From Edwardsiella piscicida (lineage in GTDB: Bacteria; Pseudomonadota; Gammaproteobacteria; Enterobacterales; Enterobacteriaceae): a DNA stretch of 64,000 nucleotides. Of this stretch, positions 40,549 through 49,207 are shown in pieces. A program made the position numbers and the translations under genes. Below the pieces are notes generated by a model. It saw only the letters and a program-made list of their open reading frames with translations, did not search any database and was not told the DNA's origin. Position 1 is the first letter of the stretch, and the number at the start of each line of letters is the position of its first letter. The stretch covers positions 856,279 to 920,278 of the forward strand of contig NZ_MPNU01000001.1 in assembly GCF_001896205.1 (NCBI RefSeq). The letters run 5' to 3'.

Positions 40549-43500
40549 ATGGCGGAACCACGTTTTATACATCTGCATGTGCACAGTGACTATTCGATGA
40601 TTGACGGGCTGGCTAAAACCGCGCCGCTGGTCAAGAAGGTCGCCGCGCTGGGGATGCCCGCCTTCGCGATCACGGACCATACCAACCTGTGCGGGCTGGT
40701 TAAGTTTTATGGCAGCGCGCACGGCGCCGGGATCAAGCCGCTGGTCGGCGCCGATGTCCTGGTTCGCAGCGAGACGATGGGCGATGAGCTGTCGGCGCTG
40801 ACGATTCTGGCCTGCGATAATGAGGGCTACCAGAATCTGACCCAGCTTATCTCACACGCTTACCAGCGCGGCTATGGCGCCGAGGGGCCTACGATCGATC
40901 GCGATTGGCTGATCGCGTACCGCGCAGGGCTGATTTTGCTCTCCGGCGCCCGTCACGGCGACGTGGGTAAGCTGCTGCTGCGCGGTAATCAGACGCTGGT
41001 CGGTGAGTGCGTGGATTTCTACCAACAGCACTTTCCGGATAGCTACTTTTTAGAGCTGGTGCGCACCGGGCGCCCCGATGAGGAGAGCTACCTGCACCTG
41101 GCGGTGGAGCTGGCGCAGCAGCGTGATTTACCGCTGGTAGCGACCAACGACGTCCGCTTCTTGGAGGCCTCGGACTTTGACGCCCATGAGATCCGCGTGG
41201 CGATCCACGACGGCTACACCTTAGACGATCCCAAGCGTCCGCGTAACTATAGCGCTCAGCAATACATGCGCAGCGAGGAGGAGATGTGCGAGCTGTTCGC
41301 CGATCTGCCCGAAGCGCTGCAGAACAGCGTAGAGATTGCTAAGCGTTGTAATGTGACCATCCGGCTCGGCCAGTATTTTCTGCCGCAGTTCCCCACCGGG
41401 GAGATGTCGACGGAGGATTTCCTGGTGAAGAAGGCGCACGAGGGGCTGGAGGAGCGTCTTTCGTTCCTGTTCCCCGATGAGGCGGACCGCGCACGACTGC
41501 GCCCGCCTTACGATGAGCGTCTGGAGATCGAGCTGAAGGTGATCAACCAGATGGGGTTCCCCGGCTACTTCCTGATCGTGATGGAGTTTATCCAGTGGTC
41601 TAAGGATAACGGGGTTCCGGTGGGGCCGGGGCGCGGCTCCGGCGCCGGTTCGCTGGTGGCCTATTCGCTGAAGATTACCGACCTCGATCCGCTGGCCTTC
41701 GATCTGCTGTTCGAACGTTTCCTCAACCCGGAACGCGTCTCCATGCCCGACTTTGACGTCGACTTCTGCATGGAGAAGCGCGATCGGGTTATCGATCACG
41801 TCGCCGATATGTATGGCCGCGAAGCGGTATCGCAGATCATCACCTTCGGTACCATGGCGGCCAAGGCGGTGATCCGCGACGTGGGACGCGTGCTGGGTCA
41901 TCCCTACGGCTTTGTCGATCGCATCTCCAAGCTGGTGCCGCCGGATCCCGGCATGACCTTGGCCAAGGCCTTTGAGGCGGAGCCGCAGCTGCCGGAGATC
42001 TACGAGGCGGATGAAGAGGTGCGGGCGCTGATCGATATGGCGCGCAAGCTGGAGGGGGTCACCCGCAACGCCGGTAAGCACGCCGGCGGGGTGGTTATCT
42101 CGCCGACCAAGATCACCGACTTTGCGCCGCTGTACTGCGATGCCGAGGGTAACCACCCGGTCACGCAATTCGACAAGAGCGACGTGGAGTATGCCGGCCT
42201 GGTGAAGTTTGACTTCCTGGGCCTGCGTACCCTGACCATCATCAACTGGGCGCTGGAGATGATCAACGCCCGCCGCGCGCGTCAGGGGCTGGATCCGGTG
42301 GATATCGCCGCCATTCCGCTCGACGATCAGAAGAGCTTCGATATCCTGCAGCGCGCGGAGACCACGGCGGTATTCCAGCTGGAATCGCGCGGGATGAAGG
42401 ATCTGATCAAGCGCCTGAAGCCGGACTGCTTCGAAGATATGATCGCGCTGGTGGCGCTGTTCCGCCCCGGCCCGCTGCAGTCGGGGATGGTCGATAACTT
42501 TATCGACCGTAAGCACGGTCGTGAAGAGCTCTCTTACCCAGACCGCGAGTGGCAGCATGAGAGTCTGAAGCCGGTGCTGGAGCCGACCTACGGCGTGATC
42601 CTGTATCAGGAACAGGTGATGCAGATAGCCCAGGTGCTGGCCGGCTACTCGCTGGGCGGCGCCGACCTGCTGCGCCGTGCGATGGGTAAGAAAAAGCCCG
42701 AGGAGATGGCCAAGCAGCGTTCGGTGTTTGAAGAGGGCGCCAGGAACAACGGCGTCAACGGCGAGCTGGCGATGCACATCTTCGACCTGGTGGAGAAGTT
42801 CGCCGGGTATGGCTTTAACAAGTCGCACTCCGCTGCCTATGCGCTGGTCTCTTACCAGACGCTGTGGCTGAAAACCCACTATCCGGCCGAGTTTATGGCG
42901 GCGGTGATGACCGCCGATATGGATAACACCGATAAGGTGGTCGGGCTGGTGGATGAGTGCTGGCGCATGGGGCTGAAGATCCTGCCGCCGGACATCAACA
43001 GCGGGCAGTACCACTTCCACGTCAACGATGAGGGCGAGATCGTCTACGGTATCGGCGCCATCAAAGGGGTGGGGGAGGGGCCTATCGAGGCGATCATCGA
43101 GGCGCGCAACAGCGGCGAACAGGGCTATTTTAAGGATCTGTTTGACCTGTGCGCCCGCACCGATACCAAGAAGCTGAACCGTCGAGTGATGGAGAAGCTG
43201 ATCATGTCCGGTGCCTTCGATCGCCTGGGGCCGCACCGCGCGGCGCTGATGAGCTCGCTTAACGATGCGCTGAAGGCCGCCGAGCAGCACGCCCGCGCCG
43301 AGGCCATCGGGCAGGCGGACATGTTTGGCGTGCTGGCGGAAGAACCGGAGCAGGTGGAGCAATCCTATGGCAGCGTGCCGCCTTGGCCAGTCCAGATGGT
43401 GCTGGACGGTGAGCGCGAGACCCTGGGGCTGTACCTGACCGGCCATCCGATCACCCAGTATCTGAAAGAGATCGAACGCTATGCCGGCGGCGGTCGTCTG

Positions 43501-44037
43501 AAGGATATGCACCCGACGGATCGTGGTAAGATGACCACCGCCGTGGGGCTGGTGCTGGGCGCTCGGGTGATGACCACCAAGCGTGGTAACCGCATCGGAA
43601 TGTGCACTCTGGACGATCGCTCCGGCCGTCTGGAGGTGATGCTGTTCACCGATGCGCTGGAAAAATACCAGCATTTGCTGGAGAAAGACCGTATCCTGAT
43701 CGCCAGCGGACAGGTCAGCTTTGATGACTTCAGCGGCGGCCTTAAAATGATCGCCCGCGAGTTAATGGATATCAGCGAAGCCCGTGAAAAATATGCACGC
43801 GGACTTGCCATCTCGCTGACTGACAGGCAAATTGATGATCAGCTTTTAAACCGTCTCCGTGAAGCGCTGGAACCACATCGTTCGGGGACGATCCCAGTAC
43901 ACCTGTATTATCAGCGTGCGGATGCGCGGGCCCGGGTTCGCTTCGGTGCAGCCTGGCGCGTGACGCCGACGGATCGCCTGCTGCTCGATCTGCGCACGCT
44001 GGTGGGATGTGAACAGGTGGAACTGGAATTTGACTAA
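40549..44037 (+). CDS. dnaE: DNA polymerase III alpha subunit
   Basis: The catalytic subunit of the replicative polymerase. The 1162-residue product has an N-terminal PHP domain ([15 protein letters not shown], residues 1-275), the C-family polymerase core with the catalytic aspartates in [14 protein letters not shown] near residue 403, a tandem HhH region and an OB fold. The internal clamp-binding motif QADMF lies near residue 922, and the C-terminus contacts tau. It starts with ATG behind AAAAGGTAA and ends 12 bases before accA. Confidence 0.98.
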   Translation: MAEPRFIHLHVHSDYSMIDGLAKTAPLVKKVAALGMPAFAITDHTNLCGLVKFYGSAHGAGIKPLVGADVLVRSETMGDELSALTILACDNEGYQNLTQLISHAYQRGYGAEGPTIDRDWLIAYRAGLILLSGARHGDVGKLLLRGNQTLVGECVDFYQQHFPDSYFLELVRTGRPDEESYLHLAVELAQQRDLPLVATNDVRFLEASDFDAHEIRVAIHDGYTLDDPKRPRNYSAQQYMRSEEEMCELFADLPEALQNSVEIAKRCNVTIRLGQYFLPQFPTGEMSTEDFLVKKAHEGLEERLSFLFPDEADRARLRPPYDERLEIELKVINQMGFPGYFLIVMEFIQWSKDNGVPVGPGRGSGAGSLVAYSLKITDLDPLAFDLLFERFLNPERVSMPDFDVDFCMEKRDRVIDHVADMYGREAVSQIITFGTMAAKAVIRDVGRVLGHPYGFVDRISKLVPPDPGMTLAKAFEAEPQLPEIYEADEEVRALIDMARKLEGVTRNAGKHAGGVVISPTKITDFAPLYCDAEGNHPVTQFDKSDVEYAGLVKFDFLGLRTLTIINWALEMINARRARQGLDPVDIAAIPLDDQKSFDILQRAETTAVFQLESRGMKDLIKRLKPDCFEDMIALVALFRPGPLQSGMVDNFIDRKHGREELSYPDREWQHESLKPVLEPTYGVILYQEQVMQIAQVLAGYSLGGADLLRRAMGKKKPEEMAKQRSVFEEGARNNGVNGELAMHIFDLVEKFAGYGFNKSHSAAYALVSYQTLWLKTHYPAEFMAAVMTADMDNTDKVVGLVDECWRMGLKILPPDINSGQYHFHVNDEGEIVYGIGAIKGVGEGPIEAIIEARNSGEQGYFKDLFDLCARTDTKKLNRRVMEKLIMSGAFDRLGPHRAALMSSLNDALKAAEQHARAEAIGQADMFGVLAEEPEQVEQSYGSVPPWPVQMVLDGERETLGLYLTGHPITQYLKEIERYAGGGRLKDMHPTDRGKMTTAVGLVLGARVMTTKRGNRIGMCTLDDRSGRLEVMLFTDALEKYQHLLEKDRILIASGQVSFDDFSGGLKMIARELMDISEAREKYARGLAISLTDRQIDDQLLNRLREALEPHRSGTIPVHLYYQRADARARVRFGAAWRVTPTDRLLLDLRTLVGCEQVELEFD

Positions 44038-44049
44038 TATAGGAATACT

Positions 44050-45009
44050 ATGAGTCTGAATTTTCTGGATTTTGAACAGCCGATTGCCGAACTTGAAGCG
44101 AAGATCGATTCGCTGAACGCTCTCAGCCGTCAAGACGAAAAATTGGATATTAATATCGACGAGGAGGTCCAGCGCCTGCGTGAGAAGAGCGTTGAGCTGA
44201 CCCGTAAGATTTTTGCCGATCTGGGAGCCTGGCAGATTGCCCAGCTGGCGCGTCATCCGCGTCGCCCCTATACCCTGGATTATATTCAGCATATTTTCAC
44301 CGACTTCGATGAGCTGGCCGGCGATCGCGCCTACGCCGACGACAAGGCCATTGTCGGTGGTACGGCTCGTCTGGACGGCCGTCCGGTGATGGTGATTGGC
44401 CATCAGAAAGGACGCGAGACCAAAGAGAAGATCCGCCGTAACTTCGGCATGCCGGCGCCGGAGGGCTACCGCAAGGCGCTGCGCCTGATGGAGCTGGCGG
44501 AGCGCTTTAACCTGCCGATCGTCACCTTTATCGATACGCCGGGCGCCTATCCGGGCGTGGGCGCGGAAGAGCGTGGCCAGTCTGAGGCTATCGCACGTAA
44601 CCTGCGCGAGATGTCTGGGCTGAAGGTGCCGGTCATCTGTACGGTCATCGGCGAAGGCGGCTCCGGCGGCGCGCTGGCTATCGGCGTTGGCGATAAAGTC
44701 AACATGCTGCAGTACAGCACCTACTCCGTGATCTCACCGGAGGGATGCGCATCCATCCTGTGGAAGAGCGCCGACAAGGCACCGCTGGCCGCGGAAGCGA
44801 TGGGTATCACCGCGCCGCGCTTGCAGGAGCTGAAGCTGATCGACTCGGTGATTCCGGAGCCGCTGGGCGGCGCTCATCGCGATCCGCAGACGATGGCGGC
44901 GAGCCTGAAGGCGCAGCTGCTGACCGATCTGGCGGATCTGGATACCCTGGAAAAAGAAGAGCTGCTCGATCGTCGCTATCAGCGTCTGATGAACTACGGT
45001 TACTGCTGA
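44050..45009 (+). CDS. accA: Acetyl-CoA carboxylase carboxyltransferase subunit alpha
   Basis: With AccD it moves the carboxyl group from biotin to acetyl-CoA, giving malonyl-CoA, the first step of fatty acid synthesis. The 319-residue product shows the crotonase-fold oxyanion region [20 protein letters not shown] and [19 protein letters not shown]. It starts 12 bases after dnaE. A terminator follows at 45035. Confidence 0.97.
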   Translation: MSLNFLDFEQPIAELEAKIDSLNALSRQDEKLDINIDEEVQRLREKSVELTRKIFADLGAWQIAQLARHPRRPYTLDYIQHIFTDFDELAGDRAYADDKAIVGGTARLDGRPVMVIGHQKGRETKEKIRRNFGMPAPEGYRKALRLMELAERFNLPIVTFIDTPGAYPGVGAEERGQSEAIARNLREMSGLKVPVICTVIGEGGSGGALAIGVGDKVNMLQYSTYSVISPEGCASILWKSADKAPLAAEAMGITAPRLQELKLIDSVIPEPLGGAHRDPQTMAASLKAQLLTDLADLDTLEKEELLDRRYQRLMNYGYC

Positions 45010-45034
45010 TCCCCATACCGTGGTATCCCTTTAC

Positions 45035-45070
45035 ATCAAGCCCGGAAACGGGCTTGATGCCTTTATTTTC
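45035..45070 (+). terminator. Rho-independent terminator after accA
   Basis: ATCAAGCCCG-GAAA-CGGGCTTGAT is a ten-base perfect stem with a GNRA-type loop, followed by a T-rich stretch (GCCTTTATTTTC). Confidence 0.87.
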
Positions 45071-45155
45071 TGTATGTTTTCCCTCGTCAGGCGCTAACGC
45101 TTTTGTAGCCTACACGGCATAATCCGCAACACCTTATGGGACCTCGGGAGATATA

Positions 45156-45542
45156 GTGCAGCTCAATCGTCTTCATCATATCGCCTTGATTGCGTCAGAC
45201 TATGCACGCAGCAAGGCATTTTATTGTGATATCCTCGGCTTTTCCTTGGTGCACGAGCATTATCGCGCTGAGCGCGACTCATGGAAGGGCGATCTGGCGC
45301 TGAACGGCGTTTATACACTGGAACTGTTTTCCTTTCCGACGCCGCCGCCGCGGGTATCTTCACCGGAGGCCTGCGGTTTGCGCCACCTGGCGTTCAGCGT
45401 CACGCATCTGGGGGAGGCCGTTGCGCATCTCGCCCGTTTCGGCGTGACGTGTGAGCCGATACGTCGTGACGAATATACCGGACGCAGCTTTACCTTTTTT
45501 CGCGATCCGGATGGATTACCGCTGGAGTTGTATCAGGTGTAG
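45156..45542 (+). CDS. gloA2: VOC-family protein, GloA2/YaeR type
   Basis: A 128-residue vicinal oxygen chelate protein, related to glyoxalase I. The two beta-alpha-beta-beta-beta modules are seen as LNRLHHIALIASDY and LRHLAFSVTHLG; the metal ligands would be the His in LHHIAL, the Glu in YTLELF, the His in RHLAF and the Glu in LPLELYQV. It starts with GTG, giving MQLNRLHHIALIAS. In E. coli the gene lies beside ldcC; here the cad operon follows instead. Confidence 0.92.
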   Translation: MQLNRLHHIALIASDYARSKAFYCDILGFSLVHEHYRAERDSWKGDLALNGVYTLELFSFPTPPPRVSSPEACGLRHLAFSVTHLGEAVAHLARFGVTCEPIRRDEYTGRSFTFFRDPDGLPLELYQV

Positions 45543-45656
45543 TTAGCGAAGAAAACAGTTTCGGTGGTAAATTAATAGATGGCGTGTAGGTGTTACTTTA
45601 AGCACTATGCTAGTATGGCACGCTTCAGACTTTTCTCTCCGGGCAATTAGTACACT

Positions 45657-47309
45657 ATGCAAGAGCAAACTTTCCGCGTAGGCGAGTGGTTAGTACTGGC
45701 AGCAGACAATAAAATCACCCGCGAAGGACGCGTGTTGGTACTTGAGCCCAGACTCATCGACATGTTGAGCTATTTTGCTCATCATCCTGATACGGTGTTG
45801 AGCAGAGATGAGCTGATTGATAATGTATGGAAACGAAATATCGTTACCAATCATGTTGTTACTCAGTGCATCTCCGAGTTGCGCAAGTACTTGAAGGATG
45901 GGCGTCCCGAAGCGCCAGAGTATATCGTGACCGTTCCGAAGCGAGGCTATAAGCTGGTTGAGTCGGTTATCTGGTGTGGAGAGGAGAGTCTCGAACAGCC
46001 GGTTGCGGCGGTTTTACCGGCAGAGACGCCGGCTAGCCCCGCGGCGGTAGAGGCGAGTGTGCCGTCGGTGAGTGTCAGCCTCGGCTCCGTCGCGGAGCCT
46101 GGCGCCGCACCGCCGCCCCCCGCATCTGCGCCGACCCCCGTTGCGCAACCTGCGCCGTCGCGCGGTGCGCCGGTGATGCCCTCTGCCTCAGCGCTGGCCG
46201 TGGACGCCGCGCAGACGCCGCGGCGCGGCAAGCGCTCCTCCTTCTGGGTCTGGGTGGCCTTTTTGGTAGCGCTGGCGCTGTGCGTGACCTTTGTCGGGCT
46301 GGCGGTATTCAGTAACCGGGTGCCGGTGGCGCCCCAGCCGATGCTGCTTAATCCACGTGATATCGATATCCGTATCCAGGGCGGTAACAGCTGCAGTAAC
46401 TGGACCAATCAGCTCTCCTACGTGATCGGGCTGAGTGAGGATCTCACCCAGGGGCTGAATACCTACTCCACCTTCCTGGTCCACGATCAGACCAACTATA
46501 ACTATGGCGGCCAGAGCAGCTCAGGCAAGTCGCTGTACATCGAGTTTGTCAATCAGCGCCACTATCGGGCGCAGCAGTGTTTCCTGTCGGTTCGCCTGGT
46601 GGACAACGCGGATAACTCGGTGATGCTGGAAAAGCGCTACTTTATTACCCCGGATAACCTGCTCAGCGTTCAGAAGGACTTTATCAATAGTATCTTTACC
46701 GTGCTCAAGGTCAGTATGCCCCCCTCGCTGGAGAAGCGTTATGAGGCGCTGATGCCGACGCACAGTCAGATGCTGCAGCAGTATTACCAGGCCCATCAGC
46801 TGCTGCTGCAGGGCGACAGCGAATCACTCAATCAGGCCAACCGGCTGTTGACGCAAATTATTAAGCAGGACCCCGACTTTGTGTATGCCAAGGCGGAGAA
46901 GGCGCTGGTCGATATTCTGCTTAACTCCTATCAGCCCCTCAACGCTTCGCAGCTGGCGGCGCTGCGCCAAGAGATTAATGACGTAGAGCACAACCCGTTG
47001 CTGCAGGGGACACCGATCATTCAGCAGATTTATACCGTCGACTATCTGGGGCAGGGGAAGGTGGATCAGGCCTTCGCCGCGATCAATAAGGGGATTGAGC
47101 TGGAGATGTCCTGGATAAACTATGTGTTGCTGGGCAAGGTATATGAATTAAAGGGGCAGAATAACCAGGCCGCCGATGCCTATATCACCGCCTTTAATCT
47201 TCGCCCGGGTCATAATACGCTGGACTGGATTAAAAATGGTGTGTTCCAAACTAATATTGAGCGCGTCGCACCTTACCTGCTCAATTATGATGCAGAGAAA
47301 TCTGAATAG
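45657..47309 (+). CDS. cadC: Acid- and lysine-responsive transcriptional activator CadC
   Basis: A one-component ToxR-like membrane regulator that activates cadBA at low pH with lysine and is held off by LysP. The 550-residue product has an OmpR-type winged helix (residues about 1-100, RVGEWLV to VPKRGYKL), a long Pro/Ala-rich linker (about 112-192), one transmembrane helix (about 196-218, SFWVWVAFLVALALCV) and a periplasmic domain. Cysteines at 246 (GGNSCSNW) and 308 (RAQQCFLS) match the E. coli pH-sensing disulfide pair. The linker is longer than in E. coli, making the protein about 38 residues larger. Directly upstream of cadB. Confidence 0.94.
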   Translation: MQEQTFRVGEWLVLAADNKITREGRVLVLEPRLIDMLSYFAHHPDTVLSRDELIDNVWKRNIVTNHVVTQCISELRKYLKDGRPEAPEYIVTVPKRGYKLVESVIWCGEESLEQPVAAVLPAETPASPAAVEASVPSVSVSLGSVAEPGAAPPPPASAPTPVAQPAPSRGAPVMPSASALAVDAAQTPRRGKRSSFWVWVAFLVALALCVTFVGLAVFSNRVPVAPQPMLLNPRDIDIRIQGGNSCSNWTNQLSYVIGLSEDLTQGLNTYSTFLVHDQTNYNYGGQSSSGKSLYIEFVNQRHYRAQQCFLSVRLVDNADNSVMLEKRYFITPDNLLSVQKDFINSIFTVLKVSMPPSLEKRYEALMPTHSQMLQQYYQAHQLLLQGDSESLNQANRLLTQIIKQDPDFVYAKAEKALVDILLNSYQPLNASQLAALRQEINDVEHNPLLQGTPIIQQIYTVDYLGQGKVDQAFAAINKGIELEMSWINYVLLGKVYELKGQNNQAADAYITAFNLRPGHNTLDWIKNGVFQTNIERVAPYLLNYDAEKSE

Positions 47310-47330
47310 ATTTGTATAATGATTGACCAC

Positions 47331-47364
47331 GCCCGCCTTCCGCGATGAAGGCGGGCTTTTTTTT
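47331..47364 (+). terminator. Rho-independent terminator after cadC
   Basis: GCCCGCCTTC-CGCGAT-GAAGGCGGGC is a ten-base perfect stem followed by eight Ts. It separates cadC from cadBA, which therefore has its own promoter. Confidence 0.93.
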
Positions 47365-47727
47365 GCCCCAGGATCTTCCAGATAAAACCTCAACATCCCC
47401 CGCCGATTTGCTTTTTTGACTCCATTTGTGTGATGAAAGCTCTGAGCATTTTGTTGGTATTTTAGCGTGTTTTTTGCGCTATTTCTTCATGTCAATATTG
47501 TGTCAACACATTGTATTGTAAGGTTTTATATGAATTGTCTTGATGTTTTTTTACCTTCCTCTAAAAAACATCAAGATGTCATTTATTGCGACACGCTGAG
47601 AATTTAACTTTACCTTTAGGACTTTGCTTTCCGGGGTCATTACTATGCCTGCCATCAAGTCGGGTACTCGCCAGACATCAGTGAGTAAATTCGACTTATC
47701 TGAAAATTAATCAGGAGCAACTTGACC
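47365..47727 (+). promoter_or_regulatory. cadBA control region (AT-rich, with a large inverted repeat)
   Basis: A stretch of 363 bases without a gene, strikingly A+T-rich compared with the neighbours. CadC operators and the cadBA promoter must lie here by analogy with E. coli, where AT-rich CadC sites compete with H-NS. Visible landmarks are TGTGT-CA-ACACA near 47500 and a near-perfect 13-14 bp inverted repeat at 47538-47576. No promoter could be chosen with certainty, and the long leader before cadB (about 150 nt after the repeat) could be untranslated mRNA. Confidence 0.6.
47538..47576. repeat. 14-bp inverted repeat upstream of cadB
   Basis: TCTTGATGTTTTTT (47538-47551) and AAAAAACATCAAGA (47563-47576) are perfect reverse complements separated by 11 bases (TACCTTCCTCT). 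They could be an operator for a dimeric regulator or an mRNA hairpin. Without GC pairs at the closing end and with no following T run, it is not a usual terminator. Confidence 0.93.
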
Positions 47728-49059
47728 ATGTCATCGAGCAAAAAAATCGGGCTTATCGCCTGTACCGGTGTAGTCGCCGGTAATATGATGGGGAGCGGCA
47801 TTGCACTTCTGCCTGCGAACCTGGCGAGTTTAGGTTCTATCGCCATTTTCGGCTGGATCATTTCTTTGGTTGGCGCCATGTCACTGGCCTATGTCTATGC
47901 GCGACTGGCTACCAAAAACCCGCAGCAGGGTGGCCCTATCGCCTATGCCGGTGAGGTTGGTCCTGCTTTTGGTTTCCAGACCGGTGTTCTTTATTACCAC
48001 GCTAACTGGATCGGTAACCTGGCTATCGGCATTACCGCCGTCTCTTACCTGTCCACCTTCTTCCCGGTGCTGAACAGCCCGATTGCCGCCGGCATCGCCT
48101 GTATCGCCATCGTCTGGATCTTCACCTTCGTTAACATGCTGGGTGGTACCTGGGTGAGCCGTCTGACCACTATCGGTCTGGTTCTGGTGCTGATCCCGGT
48201 TGTGGGCACCGCCATCGCCGGCTGGGCCTGGTTCGATCCGGCTGTTTATCACGCTAACTGGAACACCTCTGGCGGTACTGATACTCACGCGGTAGTTAAA
48301 AGTATCCTGCTGTGCCTGTGGGCGTTCGTCGGTGTTGAATCCGCTGCCGTGAGCACCGGTATGGTGAAAAACCCGCAGCGTACCGTTCCGCTGGCAACCA
48401 TGATGGGTACCTGCCTGGCTGGTATCGTTTATATCGCCGCAACTCAGGTTATCGCTGGTATGTTCCCGGCCAGTGAAATGGCTGCCTCTGGCGCGCCGTT
48501 CGCTGTCTCCGCCTCTGCCATGGTCGGTCACTGGGCTGGTCCGGTTGTTTCCGCCTTCACCGCATTCGCCTGCCTGACCTCTCTGGGTTCTTGGATGATG
48601 CTGGTTGGCCAGGCCGGTGTTCGTGCCGCCAACGACGGTAACTTCCCGAAAGTTTACGGTGAGATGGATAAGAACGGCATTCCGAAGAAAGGCCTGCTGC
48701 TGGCTTCCGTGAAAATGACCGTACTGATGGTGCTGATCACCATCCTGAACGCCAGCGGCGGTAAAGCCTCTGACCTGTTCGGTATGCTGACCGGTATCGC
48801 CGTACTGCTGACCATGCTGCCGTACTTCTACTCTTGCGTTGACCTGATTCGCTTCGAAGGCGCCAACGTTAAGAACGTCGTCAGTCTGGTTGCCGCTGTG
48901 CTGGGCTGCTGCTTCTGCTTCATCGCACTGATGGGCGCAGGCAACATGGAGCTGTCCGGTACCTTCATCGTCAGCCTGATCATCCTGATGTTCTATGCAC
49001 GTAAGATGAATACCCGCAAGGCACAAAATACTGAGAACAACAGTAACGCCGCGGCATAA
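47728..49059 (+). CDS. cadB: Lysine/cadaverine antiporter CadB
   Basis: An inner-membrane APC-superfamily transporter that exports cadaverine for lysine under acid stress. The 443-residue product has about 12 transmembrane segments and begins MSSSKKIGLIACTGVVAG; the GNMMGSGIALLPANLAS segment is the unwound helix-1 substrate site of the APC fold. The ATG at 47728 is preferred over an in-frame TTG six bases upstream; GGAG lies 11 bases before it. Codon choice is strongly optimised (like rpsB), which suggests very high induced expression. cadA follows after 148 bases. Confidence 0.96.
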   Translation: MSSSKKIGLIACTGVVAGNMMGSGIALLPANLASLGSIAIFGWIISLVGAMSLAYVYARLATKNPQQGGPIAYAGEVGPAFGFQTGVLYYHANWIGNLAIGITAVSYLSTFFPVLNSPIAAGIACIAIVWIFTFVNMLGGTWVSRLTTIGLVLVLIPVVGTAIAGWAWFDPAVYHANWNTSGGTDTHAVVKSILLCLWAFVGVESAAVSTGMVKNPQRTVPLATMMGTCLAGIVYIAATQVIAGMFPASEMAASGAPFAVSASAMVGHWAGPVVSAFTAFACLTSLGSWMMLVGQAGVRAANDGNFPKVYGEMDKNGIPKKGLLLASVKMTVLMVLITILNASGGKASDLFGMLTGIAVLLTMLPYFYSCVDLIRFEGANVKNVVSLVAAVLGCCFCFIALMGAGNMELSGTFIVSLIILMFYARKMNTRKAQNTENNSNAAA

Positions 49060-49207
49060 GTAAATAAGTACAGAAGTAAGACGATTTAGTAATCATAACG
49101 ATTACACACAGCAAGTAATTTAACGACTTTATCCAGCCTCTCTCTACTGCGACACAGTTCTGCCGAACGGCAGAGAGAGGCCCGCATTTTGCCTGGAGAA
49201 TTAAAGT

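Noticed and set aside
41221-43674. 817-codon open frame on the minus strand opposite dnaE
   Set aside because: A G+C-rich codon shadow of dnaE (His/Gln/Arg/Leu composition), no ribosome site or domain, despite its length.
49137-49183. Hairpin between cadB and cadA (CCTCTCTCT...AGAGAGAGG) as a terminator
   Set aside because: The stem is interrupted and there is no T run; at most a processing or stability structure, so not listed as a terminator.
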